Shown here in pieces: positions 45,873-54,243 of a stretch of 64,000 nt of DNA. The notes beneath the pieces are model-generated. The model searched no databases and was not told the origin of the DNA. It worked only from the letters and a program-made list of their open reading frames with translations. Both the position numbers and the translations under genes were made by a program. The first letter of the stretch is position 1, and each line of letters opens with the position of its first letter. Source of the DNA: Candidatus Zixiibacteriota bacterium (lineage in GTDB: Bacteria > Zixibacteria > MSB-5A5 > GN15 > FEB-12); the NCBI GenBank assembly GCA_022571845.1, contig JACZXB010000011.1, forward strand, positions 23,094-87,093. Reading direction: 5' to 3'.

Positions 45873-47639
45873 TCAGCTGCCGGATAAAACTTTGTTAAGC
45901 GCAGTTGTGATTTGCTGATGCAATTTATGATTTTCACTGCGGTCGGTTTTGACTTCTATGATAGACGGCTTATTTGAACTCTGGCAAGCTGCAAAACATT
46001 GGCTGAACTCTTTTTTTGATTTTGGCTGGAAATAATCCAGACCAAACTGCCTGGCAGAATTTTCGAAACTCAGGCCATGCGGCGTGCCAAAGAATTTTTC
46101 GAAATCTTCAGTCTGTGACGCGACCGGCAGAAAAGAGAAAATGCCGCCGCCATCGTTGTTGAAAACAACTATTGTTAACACGTGCTTTGAATCGTGCACG
46201 AGTTTGAGGGAATTAAGATCGTGCAGAAAAGTCAAATCACCGACTAAGAGTGTGACCGGGCATTTTTGGCCATTGGCATATCCGACTGCCGTTGCAATAG
46301 TGCCATCGATGCCCGAAGCACCGCGATTATATTCGACCGCTGCTGCCAAACCCGTGACTGCCGCAAACATATTTATCTCTCTGACCGGCAGACTATTGCC
46401 CAGAAACAGCGCTGTGCCTGCGGCTATTTGTTTTGATATCGCCCGGCAGACCGCTGGCTCTGAAATTGAATCGCTACTATCAAGAATATCATTTAATATC
46501 TTATCAATTTGTTTCGATTTTTTTGATAATGTTTCAGCAAGTTCGCTATTGTCATGTTCTTGAATTATTTGTTCTAAACTTTTGCAAAACGAAGCGATGC
46601 TGCTCTCGAGCCTGAGTGTGACCTGATGGTTGGGGTCTGCTCTTTCGGTGTGGCTGGCTATCTGAATGTAGTTTTTCGGTCGGGCAGAATTTAGCGACTT
46701 TAGCAGTCTTTTTGAGACAGGCTGATCGCCAAACTGAAGGACGGTATCAACCTCTGAAAGCAGAGCACCATCGACTGCCAGCATCAGGTCGATATATGAT
46801 ATTATTATTTCTAAATTCTCCGAGCCGAGACGCAAGCCTGAAGCGATATCCGGCATGAGTGGCCAGCCGAGCCGGTTGGCCAACGACTCAATTTGTTTGC
46901 TTTCAGCCGCATTAACCTTACCGACTACGATTACGCCGCTTTTTGTTTCATTGATTATTTTTATTGGTTCTTTGAGTTGATCTTCTGAGAGCTTTAGCTC
47001 CGGCCTGCTATATGTCGTAAAAGGTTTTTTACTTTGCAGCCAGCTGGTTAGCTTGCTCATATAATCAGAAAAATCTTTGTTGTTGCCGGTCGGCGCCAGC
47101 GGTTCACGGAACATACAATTGAGATGCACCGGCCCCGGCGGAGATGACAGCGAACGCTGCATCGCCTGGTCGACTGTGGTCAGGACAAATTCCGGCGCAA
47201 TTTTTTCATCGGGGCAGGGTATATCAGACTGCCAGCGGACAAATCGTCCATAGAGATTCGATTGATTAATAGTCTGGTTGGCCGCGGTCTCTTTTAGTTC
47301 CGGAGGACGGTCGGCAGTTAATACGATAAGAGGAATTTTGTCTGCCGAGGCTTCGACAATTGCCGGAAAAAAATTTGCCGCCGCCGTCCCGGAAGTGCAG
47401 ACGACCACAGCCGGAAAGCCAGTGGCTTTGGCATAACCGAGTGCATAAAAAGCGGCGCCGCGCTCATCAAAGTGCACAGTAGTTTTGACTTTAACATTGT
47501 TCTGCTCTGAAAGGCCCAAGACCAGAGGGGTCGAGCGTGAACCGGACGCCAATGAAAAACAGGACACTCCGCCGAGAACTAATTCCTCAATTATCAGTCT
47601 GCCCCAGAGTAGATTAATATTCTCGAACTGGGTTTGCAT
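45873..47639 (-). CDS. menD: SEPHCHC synthase MenD
   Basis: This 588-residue thiamine-diphosphate enzyme adds 2-oxoglutarate to isochorismate. It has the N-terminal pyrimidine domain (SGSRSTPLVLGLSE, FDERGAAFYALGYAKATG with the active Glu, VCTSGTAAANFFPA) and the C-terminal PP domain with GDLTFLHDLNSL and NNDGGGIFSFLP. Its ATG overlaps the menF stop by one base (TGATG). Confidence 0.95.
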   Translation of the reverse strand: MQTQFENINLLWGRLIIEELVLGGVSCFSLASGSRSTPLVLGLSEQNNVKVKTTVHFDERGAAFYALGYAKATGFPAVVVCTSGTAAANFFPAIVEASADKIPLIVLTADRPPELKETAANQTINQSNLYGRFVRWQSDIPCPDEKIAPEFVLTTVDQAMQRSLSSPPGPVHLNCMFREPLAPTGNNKDFSDYMSKLTSWLQSKKPFTTYSRPELKLSEDQLKEPIKIINETKSGVIVVGKVNAAESKQIESLANRLGWPLMPDIASGLRLGSENLEIIISYIDLMLAVDGALLSEVDTVLQFGDQPVSKRLLKSLNSARPKNYIQIASHTERADPNHQVTLRLESSIASFCKSLEQIIQEHDNSELAETLSKKSKQIDKILNDILDSSDSISEPAVCRAISKQIAAGTALFLGNSLPVREINMFAAVTGLAAAVEYNRGASGIDGTIATAVGYANGQKCPVTLLVGDLTFLHDLNSLKLVHDSKHVLTIVVFNNDGGGIFSFLPVASQTEDFEKFFGTPHGLSFENSARQFGLDYFQPKSKKEFSQCFAACQSSNKPSIIEVKTDRSENHKLHQQITTALNKVLSGS

Positions 47640-49066
47640 CAGCCGGTCACGGCGTTTAAAAAACTGCCGATCTTACTTTCGATTTCATCCCATTCCCGCT
47701 GGGGAGTGGAGCCTTTGACAATCCCCGCTCCCGAGTACAAGCTTAGTTTTTTGCCAGCAACCAGGCCGGAGCGAATGCCGACAGCAAACTCAGCCGAGTC
47801 TCTGCCTATCCAGCCGATTGCTCCGGCATACCAGCCACGGTCAAACGGCTCGTATTCGGAGATTCTTTTTTGGGCGAGTTCTGAAGGGAAACCGCCGACT
47901 GCCGCAGTTGGATGTAATAGATTTAAGATACGGGAATCTGTCACATTCTCTTTTAGTGAGCCTGTAAATCGGGTTACCAGATGCTGCACTCTGGCCAGTT
48001 TAAAAAGAGATTCGGTTTTATCAAAATCAATCTTTTCGCAAACACTTTCAAGGGCTGCTTTTATATTTTGCACCACATACTGATGTTCTCTTTTCTCTTT
48101 GTCATCGCTTAACAACTCATCCCCCAGATGGCTGTCTTCTATTTCATCTATCCCCCGCCGGCACGTGCCGGCTATGGCTTCGCTTTCGATACTTTTGTCA
48201 ATGCGTTTGTAGAGACGCTCAGGCGAGGCGCCAAGAAACGATATATCTTTGGCCGGCTGAAACAGATAATGAAAACAATTGGGAGTGGTCTTGCTCAAAC
48301 GCTTCATAATTGCAAAGGCATCGCATCTGTCTTTAAATTCAAAAATTGACCGCCGAGCCAGCACTATTTTTTCGATTTTACTCCTGTTGAAATCATCCAG
48401 AATTGCCCGTACATTTGACTGCCAGCCGTCAAATAATGGTAAATCGGTGCGCACTTCAAACTCCTGAGCAGCAACCTCACTACTTGAGAGTTCAAAGCGA
48501 ACTGATTTTAGCTCTGAGAGAATCTTATCTGCTGCAGCTCTGTCAGTTTGCAAATTAAGATTGCAGACAAACAAAGTCTGCCCGGTCTCACGTACTAGTT
48601 CAAAACGAGGCAGCACAAATTTTGCGGCACCAAAAGCCTGCCAATCTTCGGAGTTTGCCCCGCTTTCAGAATCGGAAGGAAATCTCATCCCGCCATAAAA
48701 ACGGATATTATCGCTGCTTTGTCTAAGCAGTCTTTCTATCTTTTCAACTAATCGATGTCGCTCATCAAGGTTTTCTATTTCCAACGAAGCACATTCTCCG
48801 ATCGTTGCCGACTCAAACAAATTGTCGCGATCGGCCCAGTAAATTTTCTGTTCGTTCTCTTGAGCACTTAGCCAATTAAGCGGCGAGATAGTTTCTGAGC
48901 TTGAGCTTGAACTTAAAATTGGTACTGCAACTCTGTGAAAAAGCGAAGTAATTGCAATACTTTCGGCTAAAGCTCTCTCAATTTTATTCGCCAGAGCTTC
49001 TTTGGCCATTGCAAATATAGTTGTATAAGTTTTATCTGTCAGCTGACTCAAGTTTTGATTTTCCAA
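47639..49066 (-). CDS. menF: Isochorismate synthase MenF
   Basis: This 475-residue chorismate-binding enzyme converts chorismate to isochorismate. Conserved C-terminal blocks are KIVLARRS, FLGASPERLYKR, EAIAGTCRRG, LHPTAAVGG and the SGAGIVKGSTPQREWDEIESK end. The start is TTG at 49064-49066, four bases after the menG stop. The N-terminal third is divergent, as usual. Confidence 0.93.
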   Translation of the reverse strand: MENQNLSQLTDKTYTTIFAMAKEALANKIERALAESIAITSLFHRVAVPILSSSSSSETISPLNWLSAQENEQKIYWADRDNLFESATIGECASLEIENLDERHRLVEKIERLLRQSSDNIRFYGGMRFPSDSESGANSEDWQAFGAAKFVLPRFELVRETGQTLFVCNLNLQTDRAAADKILSELKSVRFELSSSEVAAQEFEVRTDLPLFDGWQSNVRAILDDFNRSKIEKIVLARRSIFEFKDRCDAFAIMKRLSKTTPNCFHYLFQPAKDISFLGASPERLYKRIDKSIESEAIAGTCRRGIDEIEDSHLGDELLSDDKEKREHQYVVQNIKAALESVCEKIDFDKTESLFKLARVQHLVTRFTGSLKENVTDSRILNLLHPTAAVGGFPSELAQKRISEYEPFDRGWYAGAIGWIGRDSAEFAVGIRSGLVAGKKLSLYSGAGIVKGSTPQREWDEIESKIGSFLNAVTG

Positions 49067-49070
49067 AAAA

Positions 49071-49823
49071 CTATTTTTCTCCTTCGTAAATTGTGGCTAC
49101 CCCGAATGTAAGCGGATGCACTTTGGTGTTGTTAAAACCAGCCTCGTCCAAAAGCTTTAAAAAATCACTGCCGTAAGGAAATGATTCGATAGTTCTGTTT
49201 AAATATTGATAGGCTTCTTTATCGCCTGAAATCAAACCGCCAATCGCAGGCAGCAAATAACGTAGATAAAACAGATGCAGCTTTCTGACTAAAATATTCA
49301 GAGGCAGCGAGAATTCCAGAATCAAAACTTTGCCGCTATTGTTGAGTACCCGGTGCATCTCACTTAGAGATTTTTTGACATCAGTTACATTGCGAATACC
49401 AAAAGCTATAGTGACTACATCAAAAGAGTTGTCACAGCAGGGAATATTGGTCGCGTCGGCTCGCACCAGAGATAGGTTTTCTGATATGGTAGAACCAGGC
49501 AGCTTGCGCCTGGCTTCAGCAAGCATCTTAGACGACATATCCAGCCCGAGGCCATATTTGATATTTTTAGAATATTTGACCAGACTCAAGAGCACATCGC
49601 CGGTGCCGGTGGCCAGATCCAAAATGCTTTGCGATTGTCTCTCAGGCAGCAGTTTGGCCAGTTTCTTGCGCCACCTGATATCCTGTCCGAATGATAGCAA
49701 TCTGTTAGCCAGGTCATAGCGGCTGGCAATGCGGTCAAACATCCGGTAGACATCCTGTCTGCTGGGATTTTTTTCAGCCTGGCTGCCGAATGGCTCTGTT
49801 ATGGCGACACCTGCTTTTTGCAT
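49071..49823 (-). CDS. menG: Demethylmenaquinone methyltransferase (MenG/UbiE)
   Basis: This 250-residue SAM-dependent methyltransferase carries out the last step of menaquinone synthesis. Features are VYRMFDRIASRYDLANRLLS (YDxMN-like family motif), the SAM loop LDLATGTGDV, FGIRNVTD and the closing FGVATIYEG. It opens the eight-gene menG-F-D-H-B-A-C-E operon. A promoter-like site lies 50-78 bases upstream. Confidence 0.93.
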   Translation of the reverse strand: MQKAGVAITEPFGSQAEKNPSRQDVYRMFDRIASRYDLANRLLSFGQDIRWRKKLAKLLPERQSQSILDLATGTGDVLLSLVKYSKNIKYGLGLDMSSKMLAEARRKLPGSTISENLSLVRADATNIPCCDNSFDVVTIAFGIRNVTDVKKSLSEMHRVLNNSGKVLILEFSLPLNILVRKLHLFYLRYLLPAIGGLISGDKEAYQYLNRTIESFPYGSDFLKLLDEAGFNNTKVHPLTFGVATIYEGEK

Positions 49824-49873
49824 CGGTAGTTCATATTCCCGGCGCTTCCCTTGGGCCGGATTCTATGGCTGAC

Positions 49874-49901
49874 AATATACCAACTGGGCGGGCAAATTCA
49901 A
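49874..49901 (-). promoter_or_regulatory. Probable promoter of the menaquinone operon
   Basis: The minus strand reads TTGAAT, 16 bases, TATATT, with a predicted start about 45 bases before menG. Confidence 0.55.
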
Positions 49902-50033
49902 GTTTATCTAAATCCGGACGCCCCTCGGGCAACTTCATACTTGCCATACAGTTAAATCTCTAATTGGTTGCCAAGACAGCTTCAAATTGCTACAATTGCT
50001 ATTCTTAAGCAAGAATCTCAAGAAAGGTGCCGG

Positions 50034-50975
50034 ATGAAATATAGAAGAATCGGTAAAAGCGGACTAAAAGTATCAGAAATAGCGCTGGGGGCCTGGCTTA
50101 CTTATGGCCGCTCTGTCGAAAACAAGCTCTCTGAATCTATCATACACCAGGCGATAGAGTCAGGCGTAAACTTTATTGATATCGCCGACGCTTACGCCCA
50201 TGGCAGCGCCGAAATAACTGTCGGCCAGGCTATCAAACCGTTTAAGCGCTCCGATCTGGTTATTTCGACCAAACTCTTCTGGCCGATGTCCGACAATGTC
50301 AACGACCGCGGACTGAGCCGTAAACATATTATGGAATCGATAGGCAAGTCGCTCAAACGGATCGGTACAGATTATGTCGATATCTATTTCTGTCATCGCT
50401 ATGACGAAGAAACCGAAGTTGAAGAAACAGTGCGGGCTATGGACGATCTTGTCAGACAGGGAAAGATTCTTTACTGGGGAACTTCAGTCTGGGAAGCTGA
50501 CCAGATTCAAAAAGCCAATGACATCGCAGAGAAATTTGGCGCTTACGCACCAATAGTGGAACAACCGCAATACAATATGCTCGACCGGCATATCGAGGCA
50601 AAGATAATGCCTGCCTGCCAGTCGAGCGGTATGGGTCTCACTGTCTGGTCGCCACTGGCCGGAGGTGTTTTGACCGGCAAATATGTTGACGGCATTCCCA
50701 AGGGCAGCCGCGCCGAGACAACCCAGTTTGTAAAGGCTGATCTGACAGCTGAAAACAGAGCAAAAGTTGTTAAGCTGATGAAGCTGGCCCAAACACACGA
50801 CCTTACTCTGGCGCAATTGGCTCTGGGCTGGCTGTTAAAGAGAGAAGAAATCAGTTGTGCTATTATAGGGGCAACCAGCTTAAAGCAGCTCGAAGAAAAT
50901 CTTAAGGCCAAAGATGTGGAGCTCGGCGATGATTTAGTTGCCGAAATAAATGTTATTATTGACAAGAAAGTTTAA
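50034..50975 (+). CDS. Aldo/keto reductase (Kv-beta / YghZ-like)
   Basis: This protein of about 313 residues uses NADPH to reduce carbonyl compounds. The TIM-barrel tetrad is visible: Asp in FIDIADAYAHGSAE with the Tyr, Lys in VISTKLFW and His in FCHRYDEET. WSPLAGGVLTGKY and the C-terminal GATSLKQLEENL are typical of the potassium-channel-beta group. I choose ATG 50034, after AGAAAGG, where homologues start MKYRRIGKSGLKVSE; a longer form from 49968 is not conserved. Confidence 0.9.
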   Translation: MKYRRIGKSGLKVSEIALGAWLTYGRSVENKLSESIIHQAIESGVNFIDIADAYAHGSAEITVGQAIKPFKRSDLVISTKLFWPMSDNVNDRGLSRKHIMESIGKSLKRIGTDYVDIYFCHRYDEETEVEETVRAMDDLVRQGKILYWGTSVWEADQIQKANDIAEKFGAYAPIVEQPQYNMLDRHIEAKIMPACQSSGMGLTVWSPLAGGVLTGKYVDGIPKGSRAETTQFVKADLTAENRAKVVKLMKLAQTHDLTLAQLALGWLLKREEISCAIIGATSLKQLEENLKAKDVELGDDLVAEINVIIDKKV

Positions 50976-51024
50976 ACAATTTAGGTTTTTGTGAAAGTAC
51001 ATATGATTCACATCGGAGGGAGTT

Positions 51025-51450
51025 ATGAAATTTCAATTAAAGCATTTAGCAGTTCTTCTAATAATTGCGATTTGCCTGAGCGCCTGCACCAAGATTGACT
51101 ACATCGGCGAAGAATATCCGGCGACTACTCATGTTGATCTGTTTTTTGCTATGGAAGATGTCGCCCGCGAGCATAAAGTAATGGGGAATCTTATTGCCAC
51201 CGCCGATGATGGGGTCAGTACAGAAAAAATGCAAAAGAAGATAATGGAGAAAGCCAGGCAAAAAGGGGCTGACGCGGTTGTAATAATGGGTTTTGAAAAA
51301 TATCAATCCGGTGAGTCTACTACCTATAGAGAAATTTCCGAAGAAGGCAAAACCAAAAAGGGAACATCCAAAACAACCACGACGGCAACAAGTTCGACCT
51401 CAGTAAATGAGAAAAAACAAATCAAGGCGGTTTTCATAAAATATTTGTAA
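51025..51450 (+). CDS. Small lipoprotein of unknown function
   Basis: This 141-residue protein has a lipoprotein signal, LLIIAICLSAC, and a compact domain ending in GADAVVIMGFEKYQ. A Ser/Thr-rich linker (about 105-130: GTSKTTTTATSSTS) leads to a final beta strand. GGAGGGAG precedes the ATG. The fold resembles small DUF-type outer-membrane lipoproteins, but I assign no family. Confidence 0.78.
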   Translation: MKFQLKHLAVLLIIAICLSACTKIDYIGEEYPATTHVDLFFAMEDVAREHKVMGNLIATADDGVSTEKMQKKIMEKARQKGADAVVIMGFEKYQSGESTTYREISEEGKTKKGTSKTTTTATSSTSVNEKKQIKAVFIKYL

Positions 51451-51607
51451 CATTTCTGTCGTTACTTGCGTCTCATTAATAGGGCTTTATATAGTTGGAA
51501 AGGTAGTGACACTTTTCTGTTACTGACAAAGATTCGCCTCTTGCAAATACGAACAATTCTGATATTAACAATGCCTGCTAATCGAAATTTCACGGCGGAG
51601 AAATCTA

Positions 51608-53749
51608 GTGAATAATATGAGCCCCAAGAGCTGCCTCAATCTCAGGAATAAGATTTTGCTGGCGACAGTTGCGATATTAGCGGCGATCATTTCTTCCTGC
51701 ACGGTTAACGAAATCTCAAAACCGCCTGTGGCAAAAATTGAAGCCAAAGTAGATACCAGTTTTGGTGATATCCGCATAGATAATTATTTCTGGCTCAGAC
51801 AAAGAGGTGACTCTGCGGTTATCGCTTATCTCGAAGAAGAAAACGCCTACACTAAAGCAATGATGAAACATACTGAGAGTTTGCAGGAAGATTTGTATGA
51901 AGAACTTCTCGGGCGTATCAAAGAGACGGACGAAGACGTACCTGCCAAAGAGGGCGATTATTTTTATTATAGCCGCACCGAAGAAGGACAGCAGTACAAA
52001 ATTTACTGTCGCAAAAAAGACAGCCTGGAGGCATCGGAAGAAATAATTTTGAACGTAAACGAGCTTGCTGCAGGGCACGAATTTTTGGCAATCGGAATAT
52101 TCGAAGTCAGTCAGAGCCATGAGCTTTTAGCATATTCGGTAGATACCAGCGGCTCGGAGACTTATGACCTTTATGTCAAAGATTTAAGTACGGGCAAATT
52201 GTATGACGATGTCATCCCGAATACTTCCTGGTCGGCAGCTTGGGGTAACGACAATCAAAACATCTTCTACACCATAGACGATGAAGCCAGAAGGCCCTAT
52301 AAACTTTTCCGGCACAGATTGGGAGACAGTCTGGAAAACGATCTGCTTGTTTATACCGAGACAGATGAAAAATTCTTTTTGTATATTACAAAGACAAAAA
52401 GCAAAAAATATCTGCTGCAGTATTCCGAAAGTATAACTACTACTGAGATTCATTTTCTTGATGCCGACAATCCCACCGGCGATTTCAAAGTCATCCACCC
52501 CCGCCAGCAGGATATGGAATACGATATCGCGCATCACGGTAACAATTTTTATGTCAAGACCAACGAAAATGCCAAAAATTTCAAACTTATGAAAACTCCG
52601 GTGCGCAGTCCCGGCAAATCAAATTGGCGTGAGGTAATCCCGCACAGAAAAGCAGTTAAGATAGAAGATGTTGATGTTTTCGAGAACCATCTGGTCATAT
52701 ATGAACGCCAAAACGGGCTTGAAAATATCCGTATTCTCAATCTTCAGACAGGCGATGACCACCAGATTGATTTTCCTGAACCGGTCTATGGCTTAAGAAC
52801 ACAGAGTAATCCGGAGTTTGAAAGCGACAAGCTGCGCTTTATGTATTACTCGATGGTTACGCCTAAAACTATCTTCGACTACAATATGAACACAAAAGAT
52901 CGTGAACTCAAAAAAGAGTATGAAGTGATAGGCTATGACAAGTCGCTTTATGAGACCAAACGAATCTTTGCCGAAGCCAAAGATGGTACTCAAATTCCGA
53001 TTTCAATAGTTTACAAGAAAGATTTTCGACAGGATGGCACCAGACCGCTTTATTTGTACGGTTACGGCTCCTATGGAGCCAGCATGGAACCGTCTTTCTC
53101 TTCTAATCGTATCAGCTATCTTGACCGGGGCTTTGCGTATGCCATTGCCCATATCAGAGGCGGCAGCGAGATGGGACGCTACTGGTATGACGAAGGTAAA
53201 CTCTTAAATAAGAAAAAGACTTTTACAGACTTTATCGCCTGCGCCGAACATCTGATAAAAGAGAATTATACTACAAACAATAGACTTGTTATAAGAGGCG
53301 GCTCAGCCGGCGGTCTGTTGATGGGCGCTGTTTTGAACATGCGGCCGGACTTGTTTGAAGTTGCCGTTGCCGATGTCCCTTTTGTAGATGTAATAAATAC
53401 TATGCTGGATGCGTCAATTCCGCTGACTGTTACCGAATACGAAGAATGGGGTAACCCCAATGATTCTGTCTTTTATACTTATATGAAATCCTATTCACCT
53501 TATGACAATGTCGGCGCCAAAGAATATCCGCACCTGCTTATCACCGCCGGACTTAATGACCCCAGGGTTCCATACTGGGAATCGGCCAAGTGGGCCGCCA
53601 AGCTGCGTGCCAATAACCTGGGCGATAACTGGCTGCTGCTTAAAACTAATATGGGTGCCGGGCACGGAGGTGCTTCGGGCAGATATGACTACCTTAAAGA
53701 TGTCGCCTTCAGGATGGCATTTATTTTTGACAGATTGGATATTGACTGA
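51608..53749 (+). CDS. Prolyl oligopeptidase family S9 (oligopeptidase B-like) lipoprotein
   Basis: This 713-residue protein has a seven-bladed propeller N-terminal domain (about 75-420) and a C-terminal alpha/beta hydrolase. The nucleophile Ser is in IRGGSAGGLLMGA, the Asp in AGLNDPRVPYWE and the His in GAGHGG. EYEEWGNPND is a hallmark of oligopeptidase B-type enzymes, which cut after basic residues in short peptides. The N-terminus (LATVAILAAIISSC) looks like a lipobox, so it is probably envelope-bound. The start is GTG at 51608, with GGCGGAG eight bases upstream. Confidence 0.92.
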   Translation: MNNMSPKSCLNLRNKILLATVAILAAIISSCTVNEISKPPVAKIEAKVDTSFGDIRIDNYFWLRQRGDSAVIAYLEEENAYTKAMMKHTESLQEDLYEELLGRIKETDEDVPAKEGDYFYYSRTEEGQQYKIYCRKKDSLEASEEIILNVNELAAGHEFLAIGIFEVSQSHELLAYSVDTSGSETYDLYVKDLSTGKLYDDVIPNTSWSAAWGNDNQNIFYTIDDEARRPYKLFRHRLGDSLENDLLVYTETDEKFFLYITKTKSKKYLLQYSESITTTEIHFLDADNPTGDFKVIHPRQQDMEYDIAHHGNNFYVKTNENAKNFKLMKTPVRSPGKSNWREVIPHRKAVKIEDVDVFENHLVIYERQNGLENIRILNLQTGDDHQIDFPEPVYGLRTQSNPEFESDKLRFMYYSMVTPKTIFDYNMNTKDRELKKEYEVIGYDKSLYETKRIFAEAKDGTQIPISIVYKKDFRQDGTRPLYLYGYGSYGASMEPSFSSNRISYLDRGFAYAIAHIRGGSEMGRYWYDEGKLLNKKKTFTDFIACAEHLIKENYTTNNRLVIRGGSAGGLLMGAVLNMRPDLFEVAVADVPFVDVINTMLDASIPLTVTEYEEWGNPNDSVFYTYMKSYSPYDNVGAKEYPHLLITAGLNDPRVPYWESAKWAAKLRANNLGDNWLLLKTNMGAGHGGASGRYDYLKDVAFRMAFIFDRLDID

Positions 53750-53813
53750 AATAAAAAATAAATGGAGGACCTAACCTAACAAAAACCCAAAAATTAAGGT
53801 CCTCCATTTTCGT
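53750..53813. terminator. Bidirectional terminator between the S9 peptidase gene and tRNA-Glu
   Basis: A 13-bp perfect stem (AAATGGAGGACCT 53760-53772 with AGGTCCTCCATTT 53797-53809) with a 24-nt loop is flanked by T-rich sequence on both strands (TTTTCG on plus; TTATTTTTTATTT on minus). It can end transcription from both sides. Confidence 0.7.
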
Positions 53814-53818
53814 TGATT

Positions 53819-53890
53819 TAGCGGTACGGGGAATCGAACCCCGGTTTGATGGCTGAGAACCATCCGTCCTGACCACTAGACGATACCGCC
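53819..53890 (-). tRNA. tRNA-Glu (anticodon CTC)
   Basis: On the minus strand the 72-nt cloverleaf begins GGCGGTATCGTCTAGTGG with the tRNA-Glu D-arm GTCTAGTGGTCAGGAC. The anticodon arm is GATGG-TTCTCAG-CCATC, with CTC as anticodon, and the T arm is CGGGG-TTCGATT-CCCCG. The acceptor pairs GGCGGTA with TACCGCT, giving a G1-U72 wobble; CCA is not encoded. Confidence 0.95.
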
Positions 53891-53928
53891 TGAATCAATG
53901 CGCAACGCCAAAAAAGCAACGCAGACTC

Positions 53929-53957
53929 ATATTATGCCCTGGGCCTCGAACTGTCAA
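53929..53957 (-). promoter_or_regulatory. Promoter of tRNA-Glu
   Basis: The minus strand reads TTGACA, exactly 17 bases, TAATAT, with a start near 53922 and a leader of about 32 bases to the tRNA. Confidence 0.85.
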
Positions 53958-54243
53958 GCTTTGCTAACTTATTGATTCGCAGTTGCTTGCAATATACAAA
54001 CGGCTAATTTGAAGCTGTTCATTGGCTTGTCAAAAACAACAAATTCAACACTTTTTCAGATTATTTCAACTTTTTTATATTACCGTCGCTGCCAGAGTGG
54101 CAGCCTCTGGCAGCCCTGGAATTTATTCTTCGATATCAGCCTGATTATCAATAATTTGACCAGGATCCGGCAACATTGTTGTAGATAACTTCCCAAAACT
54201 CTCTTATATCGATTATGAGAAGAATAAAGGCAGACAAGATAAA
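53958..54243 (+). other. Noncoding gap with one hairpin before the LonB-like gene
   Basis: The gap is AT-rich. A perfect 10-bp hairpin GCTGCCAGAG/CTCTGGCAGC (54088-54097 with 54105-54114) lies about 130 bases before the LonB start. No convincing heat-shock (CIRCE) element or promoter was found. Confidence 0.5.
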
